64,000 bases of DNA, from contig JACKQL020000033.1 in the NCBI GenBank assembly GCA_018296165.2, forward strand, positions 62,001 through 126,000, written 5' to 3'. The notes below the pieces were generated by a model. That model was given only the letters and a program-made list of their open reading frames with translations, was not told where the DNA came from and searched no databases. The first letter of the stretch is position 1. Each line of letters begins with the position of its first letter. Both the position numbers and the translations under genes were made by a program. This document shows, one piece after another, positions 37,280-48,955 of this stretch. The DNA is from Termitomyces sp. T153 (taxonomy: Eukaryota > Basidiomycota > Agaricomycetes > Agaricales > Lyophyllaceae).

Positions 37280-38790
37280 TGGGATCTCTACACTATTGAA
37301 AATGTCAGGGCATCAACAAGCCATCAGTTCCCTCTTTAGCAACTCAATATGTTCCTCATGTGAGAGAGGACTGGGTCTATCACTGTTCAAGTGCAAAACT
37401 TCATGGATTAAGGTCTGATGTGAGGCCTGCTTCTGCATCTGAGTTAGCATTGCCTGTGAAGCATCCTGTAGCAAGCTATCCTAGGTTTCATCTATGCCAT
37501 TTGTCTATGCACTCCATGTACAAGTGCTTGCTAAAGTAGTTGGGAACCATGGCACTGGAGAGTAGCACCACTTTTCCTTCAGCATTGCAATGACATTTTC
37601 CTGGCTGAATGTAGAGCTAGATGCAGTGGCTACAAACTATAGTATGATTAGTCTCATCATAGGAGTGACATTCATCCAAAAAGGCATGAGGATGGTTGGT
37701 GGCACCAGTGCTAAGCAAGGCTGTCAAGTGCTCCAAAGCACTAACAATGGTGGAGGTAAAGGCAGAATTAGTCGGTTCTGACTTAACAACTGACAGAGGT
37801 GTAGCAATGGCAGCAGCAGGGATTAGACCAGGGTGAAAGGCATTAGAAATGGTAGTAGCAATGGACTTCACTTAGAACCTTCAGATATGCTTTCAACATT
37901 GTAGAGGTTGGCAGAATGATGGTCAGGCATGGTGATCTCAAGGTGGCAGACAATTTTGGACCATAGCAATGTTTAGATGCCCTGCTGAAAGAGGCAACAT
38001 TCCTCATTCTTGTAGAGCTTGCTATTAGCCAGAAGCTATCTAGCAATGTGCTAGAAGTTGTGATAGTAGTCTGAGAATCTACTGAGCATGGAGTGGAGAG
38101 GCCACTAGAGAAGGTCTGGATTACAAGTTGTTTGAGGTTGCCAAAAGTATACCAAGCCCTTTCATCAGCACTAGAGTAGAGTAACATCACTGCCACTTTC
38201 CATTTATAATAAGTGTAGTGATGCTCCTCAGCAGTGTCAGTGGGAACAAATGAGTTGCCAAATTCTAGAATGCCAAGCCAGGTTTTTGCCATATTGTATG
38301 AGACATAGCATACTGCATACTCCTTTTTCCAAGTTTTGTCAGTTATGCTACAGTCACTAAACAGGTACTCAAGTTTGCAGAAGTAGTCTGCTAGCTTACA
38401 AAGATGGGACTCATCCCACTTAGGAGTGGTAGAGCCATTGTGTGGTGGCATGCACATGCAGTGAACTAGCTATTTGTCATTGATCATAGTGATTGTTGGA
38501 TTTAATGTGAGAAGGAGGGTAGGTGAAGGTGGTAGCTGATAGAGTTCTGGGAAGAAAGTAGACAAGTTAGTAGTAGCAAGAGTGGGGTGCTGAGGAAACT
38601 GAGTATGTGGCCTCCTAGAAAGAGGTCATCAATTTCATTGATGGATAAGGAGTTCTGCATAGCATTAAGTTTGTTGGTGAGGTTATGCAGTGCAGGAGTA
38701 GGTGGAGATGGTGGTGGGGTCAAAGGGTCAATAAAGAGATCAAACTGGCAAGGTGCTAGAGTAAAGCACAAATGACAAAAGGATTTCACA
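37280..38790 (-). pseudogene. gypsy gag relic with zinc knuckle
   Basis: Minus strand. Proline-rich N-terminus about 38789-38502. Capsid about 38457-37860 (PKWDESHLCKLADYFCKLEYLF, DCSITDKTWKKEYAVCYVSY, WYTFGNLKQLVIQTF). Zinc knuckle near 37640 (CHSYDETNHTIVCSHC), where the Gly of the Cx2Cx4HxxxxC pattern has decayed. It pairs with the plus-strand copy at 42003-43085. Frameshift in the capsid near 38150. Confidence 0.7.
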
Positions 38791-38843
38791 TGAGTTTCTA
38801 GTAGAATCTCACTCTTAACTTATTCTTGTAGTGAGCTCCAAAA

Positions 38844-39440
38844 TGATGACATCCATTGCTACTTAGCTGCCATGCAGAGAACATAACAACTAGTGGTTTT
38901 ACAAGTAGAGTATGAATTGACTATAGAAATGAGGAGTGCAAGTTGAGCTGGGTCCCAGAAAGCCTGTTAGATGCAGAAGTGGAACTAAGTCACTAGTGCA
39001 AAGTCAAGAGATGGAAATAGCAGAAAGGGAAGGGAAAACTCCATGGGTAAACCCAGCGAGAGTTGAACTGGGGTTGCTAGGAGATAGATTACTAGCAGAG
39101 TAAGGCTGAAGATTGGCACTAGGGATAGCAAAAGGAGTGTTAGTAACAGGGACAATAACAAAATGAGACTAGCTATAGGTGCTAGTACTAAAATGTGAAC
39201 TTGGTGAATAGTATCCTAAGGTGGTACTGGTTGAACAAAACAATGAGGGTGCTAGCTCAAGAAAGAAAGTGCTAGAGTGAAGGAAGATGCTTTAGAATCA
39301 CTAGACTTAGATCTGAAGTCTGGGGCTAATAACAAGGTGGGATTCTTTGATTGTAATATAAACAACATGACAGTATGTATGATTAGTAAAGGTAATGAAA
39401 CTAAAAGGAGTCTATAATGATGAAAAGATCACTAGTAATG
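38844..39440 (-). repeat. right LTR (597 bp), 5' LTR of the minus-strand element
   Basis: Starts TGATGACATC on the plus strand and ends ctagtaatg, the mutated counterpart of ctgacaaca in the left copy. The primer-binding-site region (ttttggagctcac on the minus strand) and gag follow it directly on the inner side, as expected for a 5' LTR. Outside it, at 39441, begins a foreign fragment that the LTR interrupts. Confidence 0.75.
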
Positions 39441-39780
39441 TCAGGGAACTTCCATTTCTGACCTCCACAACTTGTTCCAGCACCTCTGCAGCTTGTTCAA
39501 CATTTCCAGAGCTCTTTCTGGAACCCTGGAGATCTCCAAAGAACTGTAGAGTTCTCTGTATTACCTCAGCAATCATTGCCCTAGGATTAGGAGTAGCTTT
39601 GGTCATTTGTACAGTAGTTCCCACACCTCTGCCACCTGATGATGCGCTGCACCAAGCAGTGGGGATCCTTAGACTTGTTCTCTTTGGATGCCCCTCTGCC
39701 AAGTGATTAGTTACTGAGTGTATCATTGTCTACTCTGCTAATATACTTTGGATTCCCCTCTGCTAGCTGCATGACTCCAA
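39441..39780 (-). repeat. inverted copy of the 36800-37150 fragment
   Basis: Minus strand reads VTNHLAEGHPKRTSLRIPTAW...ATPNPRAMIAEVIQRTLQFFGDLQGS. It is open for 105 codons if the LTR end is included. Homology to the other copy stops exactly at the LTR border, showing that the LTR element inserted into it or recombined there. Confidence 0.65.
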
Positions 39781-41880
39781 TCCACCACTCTAGAGGTTGC
39801 TCTTACAGCAGAACAAGTCTCCTCATACTGGTCTAGAAGCCCCTCATAGCCACAAGGAACCTCCAAGCTGCTACTCATTGCTTCTCTACCAGGACTAAAC
39901 ACCACAGAGTTCTATGTCTTAGCTTGCCAACCTAGACACACCCTTGGAGGCCCTGGCCCCACAGGACAAAGCCTGGACTTGCCTGCTTTACCTAGAAACC
40001 CAGGTGCAATTAATGCAATCATCTCTCACCCACTATACTACCAAACTCTCTACCCTCTGTTAAACAACTAATCTTATCTCCCAGTCCCTCCAGGTGCTGC
40101 TCAAATGCCTACCTCCTAACTCCACCCCTTCTGCAGCTACAGAACCAGCCCCAACTGCATCTGCACTGGTCTCTGCAGCTCTAGTGACCTTACAGCCATG
40201 GATTCTGCATCCTGCACTACTAGACGTGTACAACAGTGCTCCAGTAGGGAGTAATTCCTACAATTCTGCCTCACCTATATCCACCTCAGTAGGAACAACT
40301 TTGACTCTGACACATTGAAAATAGCCTAAGTGCTGTTATATATAAAGACTGGACATGCTTCTACTTATGCACTGCAAGTCTTCTGCTGCTCCAGAGATGT
40401 TGGAAGCTTTCCAGACTTGGCCACCTTTGAGAAGGACTTCCATGTGGAGTTTTTTCCATTAGACTCTGCCAAGACCACAGCCTTGACACTATGCAATAGG
40501 GAGCAGTATGGACAAGGGAAGCATTTACTGAATGAGTACATTGACTCATTCCAGGCTCTGGTGGAGCAGGCTGATTACCCCGATGGCCTCCAACTATGCC
40601 TTACTTTCCATGATGGCTTGTACTCTGCACTGGTGGAATGCATTGACAATCTGGTAGAGGGTTGCCTCAATGATGAAAAGATTGCATTGTGGTACGAGGT
40701 GGCCTGGGACCAATGGCAACTCATGGAGATCTGGAGGGAGCTCCACTGCCTCCATTCCATGCTGCACCTAGCTCCAACCAGCAATCTCTGCCACCCTGCA
40801 CCTGCCTGTCCAATGCTGGCCTTTACTCCAGCTATCCCTGTAGCATGCCTCCTGCCACTGGGGATCCCTATGGATGTGGACACTGCCAGGCAGCTCCACA
40901 CTGCTCGCTGCTGTGCCTGAGATGCCAGAAGCCTGGGCACTTTGCATGGCACTGCCTCCTAGGCCTGGAAGTACACTACCTTTCCATGGTGGAGCAGGAG
41001 GAGCTCCTCCTGCAGCTGCTGGCCATGAAGGATGCTGCTGAAGCTCTATTGCTGGATGAGCCTATACTGGAGTTGACTTCAGAGGAGATCAGTGCATGTG
41101 CCTTACTTCCAGAGCTGGAGGGGGATTTTTAGTTGAGTGATGGATGAGGTGTATGCCTCCATTGCTGGGTGCTAACAGGTTCTTGCATCTGTTGATAGAA
41201 AATAGAACTGCCTTTTCTAATGCCCTTAATTCTGAGATAGAAGAATCTTAATGCCCTCCTTCAGATGTACAAACACTAACTCTGAAGCTCCTGCCAAGCT
41301 CTCTGACACCTCTGAAGGTCTGTTAGCACAGCCCTGCTTGGGTGCATCAAATGCCCTGACAGTATGTCATGGCCTCTGCCCTGTCCACCAACTCCCTGCA
41401 CCTCAATGTGGAGATTGAGACAATAGACACTCAGCAAACCTGCAGAGTCATGGATCTTCTAGACAGCAGAGAAACAGGACTGTTCCTGGACTCAGAGTTT
41501 GTTAAATGCCATGGCCTGACCAAGCAGCCCCTCCCCAAGCCCATTCCTGTCTACAACATTGATAGAACACCTAACAAAGCAGGTGCCATCAACTCTATGG
41601 TTGATCTGGTCCTCCTTCATCAGAACCACACAGAGCATACTGTATTTGCTGTCACCAGCTTGGGAAGGCAGGACATGATCCTTAGTTTTACGTGGCTCTG
41701 GGAGCACAACCCTAAGGTCAATTGGACCAAAGGGGAGGTAACCATGAGCAGGTGCCCCTAGAAGTGTTCTGCCTGTGCTGTGGAGGACAGAAACCAGAAC
41801 TCAAGCAAAATGTCACTTGGAAAACCTTAGTGAACTACCCCAGTCATTCTTCTTGACCCCTCAGTACTCTTTGCCAGCAG
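39781..41880 (+). pseudogene. second gypsy family: gag and protease relic, truncated
   Basis: Plus strand. About 40330-40920 is an open Gag segment with GKHLLNEYIDSFQALVEQ and DGLQLCLTFHDGLYSALVECI. About 40915-40960 is a CCHC knuckle, CLRCQKPGHFAWHC. 41369-41760 is a protease domain (LDSRETGLFLDSEFVK, GRQDMILSFTWLWEHNP), where the catalytic DSG has become DSR. Coding fades near 41790 and sequence of another gypsy family starts soon after, so RT and integrase are missing. Sequence and codon pattern differ from the elements on both sides. Confidence 0.72.
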
Positions 41881-42002
41881 CCTGTCCTTGACCTCTTGTT
41901 GACAAGCTTGAAACCACTAAAAACCTTTGTGATGTTAGCAAAATCCTTGCCAACTTTCCAGGAGCCTTTATCAAAAGTTTTCTCAATGCACCTCTTTCAC
42001 CT

Positions 42003-43085
42003 TTGACCCCTACTGACTCTATCTTCTTCCCAGAAGCCCAATCTATCCCATCATTGCCAATAAATCCCCTTCCTTTACCAAGTCCACCAATTGCTAACAT
42101 GAACAATGACTCTGCTGCACAGCATGCTAGAATGCTGCCATGCAATGACACAACCATGCCTAAGTGGAATGAGAGTCACCCTAGGGAACTCCCCCAATAC
42201 TTTAAGGAACTGCAATATCTCTTTGCTGACTGCAGCATCACTGACAACACTCAAAAGAAGGAGTACACATCTTGATACGTCTCTTACAACACAGCAGAAA
42301 CTTGGCTTGGCTTACCTGAATTTGGTGATGACATAATCATTGGCAACAATGCTCTCTGACCTTACACTTACCAGGAATGGAAAGCAGCAGTGCTCAGGTT
42401 GTATCCTGGCACTGATGCTAGCACTTGTTATAACCTTGGCAATCTGGAACGACTTGTCAACCAGACTTTCAACAGTGGCTTAGCAACTGTGGGAAGGTTC
42501 TCTGACTACTACAGGGATTTCCAATGCATTGCCAGATGGTTACTTGCTAACGGCAAACTATATCATAATAAGGAACATTGCTTGTTCCAACAAGGTATCC
42601 CTACATTGCTATGGTCTAAAATCATTTGCTGTCTTGAAATCACTCTTCCTGACCACCATCCTGAGGACCCTTATGATGTTGATCAAGTCTTTGAAGGCAC
42701 TAAGTGGGTTTTGAAGGGAATGGACACCTCTATGACTAAGACCATCAATGGCGCCAGCGGTACTTCCTCTTCATCAGTAATCGTTAATGCACCAGCCACC
42801 CCTTCACCTATGCCTAAGTGGGAAACTCTATAATTAGCAATGACTACAGCAATCATCAGCACCTTGGAATGTTTGGAAGCTCTCTTGACCAATGGTAACA
42901 CTCAACTTTATCAACAGTTTGCTAACAGCACTTGCCACTTCTGTGGTGAAACTGGTCACACCATAGTCCGAGGCACTTGTATGAAACTAGAGCAAATGAT
43001 TCAACAGGGTAAGATCTGTCATAATGCAGAAGGTAAAATCATTTTACCATCTGGCACTATGATCCCCAATTATTTCAGCAAGTAA
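42003..43085 (+). pseudogene. gypsy gag relic
   Basis: Proline-rich N-terminus, then the capsid (PKWNESHPRELPQYFKELQYLFADCSITDNTQKKEY; a stop and frame change near 42275; then CYNLGNLERLVNQTFNSGL). The knuckle is CHFCGETGHTIVRGTC at about 42936-42983. The GH of the knuckle is intact, unlike in the minus-strand relative. Confidence 0.7.
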
Positions 43086-43394
43086 CTATACATTGAACAC
43101 ATTGAGGAATGGCACAGGCTTAACCCAGGACAAATTGTTACAGGCAGACTCTCTTCCAACACTAACCCAGACCCAGAGCAGGCAGCTATGCAGCAGTCAC
43201 TAATCCATGAGGTAATGCAACAGGACATTGCTATGGGCCAAGCACTAAGCAAGGAAGAACAGATCAAGGCTTTGGAATATGAACTCTTTGCACTCAGGTG
43301 ACCTGGCAAAAAGTTTGACAGTGTACAAGTCCTCCATGCAGCTTATCAACCAGCAAACAATACCCTAAAGGCAGCACCCTCAACTAGCACCACC

Positions 43395-44400
43395 TTGGCG
43401 ACTTCATCCCCTTCCAATTTGACTCCAGCTCCTGCTGCTAAGCCTGCAGACAAAGGCAAAGCATCTGAACAAACTGTTGCTAATGAACAACTGCCCATTG
43501 CTAAGGAATCCATCACTCAGCCTCCCATCCACCCATTTTCTGGCATCCCTGGTTGCTATCTCCCTCCCGCTAATAGGAATTTTGCTGCTCCCAACAGGTC
43601 TAATGATGGCGCATATTAAACTATGCCACCCATATATAACATCAAGCAGTCCAAAGTGGTTTTTGAACAGGTTTTAAGCACAAAGGTTACAGTATTGGTT
43701 GGTGAACTTTGCTCAGTATCACAGAACATCAGAAATCAATTTAGGACAGACATTACACCCAAACAACTTGTAGGCACTAGCACTAACACAGTACAGGACC
43801 CCAGCAACATTTTTGAAGATATTTTGCTGACTTTTGCTATTGAAGAACCTCAGTTTTCACTTGGATCCAACACTAATACCACTAATGGACTTACTTCTGA
43901 CAAGGCACCCTTTGCATCTGTTGACCCCGTTGAAGCCTACATCGATTCACTACCCATGGAGAAGAGCCTGTGGTACTCACTGTCACTAAGGATTCTCAGT
44001 CACTTTGCTCCATCATGATGCTAATCAACAACAAAGAGGAAGTGGAATGCATACATGACAGTGGCTCTCAGATAATTTCAATGTCTGTGGAAATTGCTAG
44101 TGACCTTGGTCTATCCTACAACCCTAACATCATTTTGAACATGCAAAGCACTAATGGTACTATGGATTGATCACTAGGACTTGCTCAAAATGTACCATGT
44201 ACTATTGGCAACATTATGGTTTATCTCCAAATCCATGTTTTATGATCTTCTGCTTATAACATTCTCCTTGGTTGCCCATTTGATGTTTTAACTCAAAGTA
44301 CAGTCAACATGCTTAGCAACATTGAGACCACCATAACAATCACTGACCCCAACACTGGCCAACAGCACACTATCCCAACCTTTTCACGTGGCAAATCAAA
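43395..44400 (+). pseudogene. gypsy linker and protease relic
   Basis: Linker HPFSGIPGCYLPPANRNF, one stop at 43618, then VVFEQVLSTKVTVLVGELC. The protease motif HDSGSQIISMSVEIASDLGL follows at about 44053-44115, with NMQSTNGTMD before a stop at 44168. The catalytic DSG is kept. Confidence 0.7.
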
Positions 44401-44570
44401 AAGAAACAACTGCCAAAATGTTCACTTCAAAACTGAAGCACCCCATTGCTTTCACTGCCAAAGGCATTGAAGAAGAAGATAGCAACATAGCAATTGTTAT
44501 CAGCTATGACCATTCAACTGGTCTAGCAACTTGTACAGCTTCTTGTGATTTGGACAAAGACGTTTTACTT

Positions 44571-44666
44571 ACTAATTCTGACACACAGACCAACCCCACT
44601 CTAGCATACCTTTATGCTACTAATTCTGACACACAGACCAACCCCCCTCTAGCATACCTTTATGCT
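44571..44666 (+). repeat. in-frame 48-bp tandem duplication in the gypsy linker
   Basis: Two copies starting at 44571 and 44619, encoding TNSDTQTNPTLAYLYA and TNSDTQTNPPLAYLYA. They differ at one base. Confidence 0.92.
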
Positions 44667-45189
44667 ACTGCTAATAACCTTTCTGATTTGTCCTTTCCAC
44701 CCCATTCCTATCTTGTCTCTACTGATATTTCTAATTCTTTGATTCTTGGACAGACTTTACCCCTTGGTACAAATGATACCAATGCTGCCTCCACCTATGT
44801 TAACATTCCATTTCCCACTCAGTTTGTTGCTAATGAACCCCCTAAGCAAAAAGGAGTACAAGTAAAGAAGAAGTACAAACCCATCGCCATAAAGACCAAA
44901 CCAGTTGCCAGCCACATTAGCAAGGATTTCTGAATTGAGCACTAGATTATCAGTGATCCACTAGCAACAATCCCTCCACTCAACCCAAATCCACCACCTT
45001 TTGTCCTGACAAAGTGATTCACTAGCAAACAACAAGAAAAACTCATTAAGGACCACAACACAGGCTTCCTTACTAGCGACAAAATCAAGGTATTGGTCGA
45101 CATGGTCACCAAGCAGGAAAAAGCATTTGCTTGGGAAGATTCCAAATAAAGAAGCTTGCGCCCCAACTTCTTCCTGCCAGTACACATAC

Positions 45190-46720
45190 TGATGATACCT
45201 CACATACCTTAGGTTCAGCACAATTGTCCCATACCCCCAGGGCTAGAAAAGGAAGTATGCAAGATTATTCATGACAAGATTAGTGCTGGCATCTATGAAC
45301 CTTCGAACTCCACTTACCACTTGCAATGGTTTTGTGTTCTCAAGAAGAATGGTAAGCTCAGGATTATGCACAGCCTTGAGCCACTAAACTGTGTCACCCA
45401 TTTGCCATTCCAGAGTACCACCTTTTCCAGACCATGTTGCTGAATCTTTTGCTGGATGCATCTGTGGTGCCACTCTTGATCTCTATGTTGGCTACAATGA
45501 GCAACTTATTGACCCTGCCTCACATGACTTAATGACATTCCAGACTCCATTTGGTGCCCTTCACTTAGTGACCTTGCTAATGGGATGGACCAACTCTGTG
45601 CCTATATTTCATGATGACATTACCTTTATTTTGCAGCCAGAGATCCCCCATAACATGCTCAGCTTTATCAATGATATTGGCACTAAAGGACTCAAGGACT
45701 GGAAGATTGTTAATGGTAAACCTGCTAAGCATCCCACTAACCCAAACATTTGCCTAGTGCTATGGGAGTTCTTTGTACTTTTTAACAGGATTCTCCAGCA
45801 AATGAAATATTGTGGTGGCACCTTCTCTAGTCACAAACTCATTCTTTGCACCCCAACTTTTAAGATTCTAGGTCATGTTTGCACTCCTAGCACTTGAGTC
45901 CCTGACAAAAGTCACTTAGCCCTAATTGAGCAGTGGGGCCCTTGCAAGTCACTATCGGAATTCCAAGCTTTTCTAGGCACAGTTAGGGTACTTAGGATTT
46001 TTGTCAAGAACTTTGCCCACTGAGCCAATAACTTAATAAAACTTACTTGTGTTGGCATCTCTTTTGAGTTCAGCCCTGACCAGATAAATGCTCAATGTGA
46101 TCTTGTGAAAGCCTTACAAGATGCTAAGCCCCTAGTTCCTATTGACTATGAATTGCCTGACCCTGTCATCTTAGTGGTTGACACTTCATATATAGCAGTT
46201 GGATACTACCTTTGCCAATGTGCTAACAACAATTGCAAAGAACATTGCTACAACTGCTTTGGATTGATTACACTTAACAACAGAGAGGCCAGATTCAGTC
46301 AGCCCAAGCTGGAACTCTATGACCTTTATCAAGCACTACAAGCTTTGCAGATGTACCTCATTAGCGTTAGAAACCTCATTGTCAAATTCGACACTTGCTA
46401 CATTAAGGGTATGCTTCAGAACCCTGACATCCAGCCCTCCACTAGCATGAACTGCTGAATTATGGCGGTTTTGATGTTTCAATTTGAGCTGGTTCACATC
46501 AAGGGAGCTTTCCATAGCCTCAATAGTCTTTTGTGATGCCCACCACAGCCTGGCAACCCTCCAGTTGACAATAGCAACAACTCCATTTATGATGATTGGA
46601 TCAATTGCTTGCATGGGTTTATGCACCAAGTTCAGCTACCACTACTGCTCCTTTGCCAAGTCTCCATGGCTTCCCATTGCCTATCTCCTCTGGTCAAGTA
46701 CCCTTATTTGCAATCTTTAG
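45190..46720 (+). pseudogene. gypsy reverse transcriptase/RNase H relic
   Basis: RT N-terminus with frameshifts (45190-45390), then an open RT core 45391-45895 (CICGATLDLYVGYNEQL, LMTFQTPFGALHLVTLLMGWTNSVPIFHDD). The active-site box reads FINDIGTKG, so YxDD is lost (Tyr to Phe and Asp to Asn). RNase H at 46105-46458 (LNNREARFSQPKLELYDLYQAL, LQNPDIQPSTSMNC). Confidence 0.75.
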
Positions 46721-46964
46721 TGACTTTTGCCAGCGACACAGACACTGCCCCACAATTAGTGACCAGCAATGATATTCAGCCTCTCTGAAATGATGGCAAC
46801 ACCACCTATAGCAATGTGCCCCATAGTGCCAAAGCTATTGCTAGCAATGCCCACATACTTCTAGTTGAGAAATGGCTTCATGATCTCACCAGACCTGATG
46901 GCCTTAGCAACAATGATTATGCCACTTTCATTTGCTACACTTCTATGTTCTTTGCTACAGGAGG

Positions 46965-47556
46965 TGTCAGGACCACAGTCCTGGAGGGGGACTCTTACAG
47001 GAGCCAAAACCACCTTGGGGAGGTGATGCCAACAGCAAGTATGTAAATAGGGAAAGAAACTAAGAGACTAAGAAATGTGAGCGAGTAATGAATGGAGAGA
47101 AGATCAGATAACAACAGAACACAAACAAGATATCAGGTAATGTCAAGGCTGGGGTGTAGCTACAGACTAAGGGACCTTATATAGCTATAGGACACTGCCA
47201 AAAGGAGAAGATGGAAGTGATCTAAGTCATAGCAGGAAGTGATCTAAGTCATGAGAAAGCGATCTGGAACAAGGGAAGCAATCCTGGAAGTGATCTTGGA
47301 CAGGTGGAAGTGATCTGGAACAGGTGGAAGCAATCTGGAACCTGTGGAAGTGATCTGGAACCTGTGGAAAGGATCTGTGCCTGTGGGAATGATCTGGAAC
47401 AGGAAAAGCGGTCCTAGAGGTGGCTAAAACCTGGATGTGGCTGAAACAGGACTGTGGCTAAGATCTGGGGGTGTGGCTGAGATCTAGAGAGGGACTGTGT
47501 AGAATCTGAGGTTGGATCATGGTAAAGGGAAGGGGGGAATGGAATGGGTCATGACA
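46965..47556. mobile_element. young solo LTR (592 bp) with perfect TSD
   Basis: Ends TGTCAGGACC...GGTCATGACA, flanked by ggagg on both sides (46960-46964 and 47557-47561). Removing it and one TSD restores the integrase reading region. It has a TATATAG box near 47175 and retains CpG sites. It contains an internal 20-bp tandem repeat (47209-47415). Confidence 0.9.
47209..47415. repeat. about 20-bp tandem repeat inside the solo LTR
   Basis: Imperfect units of tggaagtgatctggaacagg, roughly ten copies, some shortened. Confidence 0.8.
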
Positions 47557-48860
47557 GGAGGCAAACTTTGGCAAAGAAGTTGAGATGGCACTCACAAGCT
47601 GTTTGTTCCCACCACCAGTCACCTATGAGTCTTGAAGGCCATGCATGATGATTTAGGACATAGAGGTCTTTTTGCTACTTGCTCAGCCCTTCTAGAACAA
47701 TTTTGGTGGCCTCAAGTTAGCGCTGATATTGTATGGTACCTCCAGACTTGCCACCTCTGCCAAGTACACCAGATGACCAAAGTTCTCATCCTGCTGACTG
47801 TTGCTATGCCAGCACCCTTGTTCAGCAAGATATACATTGACACCATGTTCATGCCACCCTCCAATAAGTTCAAATATATCATTCAAGAATGTTGTTTGCT
47901 ACTTCATTACCCCAAGTGTCATATGCTCACCAGAGAGAACACTGAAGCTATTGCTAAATGGCTATACAAGAATGTTGTCTGTTGCTGGGGAGTGCTTAGC
48001 AAAATTGTTACTGACAATGGACCTCCAATTTTGAAGGCAGTCACCTACTTGGCAAAGAAGTATAACTTGCACCACATCCAGATCTCTGGTTACAATAAGC
48101 ATGCCAATGGCATAGTCAAGCAACCCCACTTCAATGTTTGCCAAGCTCTCTTCAAAGTGGTCGATGGTGACCAGTCCAGGCGGAGTACTGCTACTTACTC
48201 TGTCTTTTGGTCAGAACATGTTACAGTTTGCAAGCAAATGGGTTGCTCCCCATACTTTGCGACAACTGGCACCCACCCTCTCCTGCCAGCTGACATAGTG
48301 GAAGTGACATATTTGCCACTGCCACCAAACTTGCTATTGTTGACAACTGACCTCATAGCCTGCCATGTGATTGACCTACAACATTGCCAAGAGGATCTCA
48401 ACTGCCTTCACAGTAATGTCCTTAGTGCTCATTGCCTAGCCACCATTCACTTTAAAGCAGAACATGCCGCTATGATCCATGATTACAATTTTAAAACAGG
48501 CAACCTCATACTGATGAGGAACACTAGAATCAAGGTGACACATAACAAGAAAATGAAGCCTCATTACCTAGGCCCACTAGTGGTAATCTCTTGCAACTAT
48601 GGAGGTGCTTACATTCTTTGCAAACTAGATGGCTCAGTACTGCATTGCCCTGTTGCCACCTTTCATAATGTGGTATCGGGTTGTAGGATTGTGCCTTTTT
48701 TTCAGGAACAATCCGTAATTCTGCTGTGCAAATGCTCGTCGTTGGCCATGACTTCCAAAAACTATCTGTATTACCAGGTTTTTCTAGCAATAACATCATA
48801 AAGGGGTTGAAATGTGGTACCTGGAGAACTTTGAAGTTAAGAATCTGCAGGTATACCTAC

Positions 48861-48955
48861 TGAAATGTTGAATCCTCACTGAAATGTTGGACCCTCACTG
48901 AAACGTTGGACCCTCACTGAAATGAAATGCTGAACTCTCACTGGAATGAACCCTC
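48861..48955. repeat. 19-bp tandem repeat at the transposon/host border
   Basis: Units tgaaatgttggaccctcac start at 48861, 48880 and 48899, with a degenerate fourth and fifth. Confidence 0.85.

Larger units (their letters stand above)
28405..39440 (-). mobile_element. Ty3/gypsy element, minus strand, with two 597-bp LTRs
   Basis: LTRs of equal length lie at 28405-29001 and 38844-39440. Between them, on the minus strand, are gag (38790-37280), protease (36640-35829), RT/RNase H (35400-33570) and integrase (33535-32160), the Ty3/gypsy order. All parts are broken by stops and frameshifts, and CpG is almost absent. Additional oddities are an inverted integrase segment, a foreign insert at 36800-37150 and about 3 kb of extra sequence between pol and the left LTR. 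No 5-bp TSD is visible at the outer ends (catgt against tcagg), so the two LTRs may not be one original pair. Confidence 0.72.
41880..48801 (+). mobile_element. gypsy element, plus strand, relative of 28405-39440, LTRs missing
   Basis: Gag, protease, RT, RNase H and integrase occur in this order on the plus strand and match the minus-strand element piece by piece. Both ends lack an LTR: the left abuts the 39781-41880 relic, the right ends at the integrase C-terminus where host DNA begins. It is 5'- and 3'-truncated and frameshifted. CpG-poor but less decayed than its relative. Confidence 0.75.
46800..48801 (+). pseudogene. gypsy integrase, interrupted by a solo LTR
   Basis: The segment before the LTR ends NNDYATFICYTSMFFATGG (46964). 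The remainder resumes at 47562 and is open from 47632 to 48801 (389 codons). It carries H2C2 zinc finger parts (LGHRGLFATCSALLEQFWW, CHLCQVHQ), the first Asp in IYIDTMFMPPSNKF, the second in IVTDNGPPILK and a Glu-region change (NGIVKQPHF, where the usual catalytic Glu is Lys). The C-terminus is HNKKMKPHYLGPLVVISCN. The missing Glu and the LTR insertion make it inactive despite the long open frame. Confidence 0.8.

Noticed and set aside
47632..48801. Long open integrase frame as an active gene
   Set aside because: The catalytic Glu is Lys, the upstream part is split by an LTR, and the rest of the element is frameshifted.
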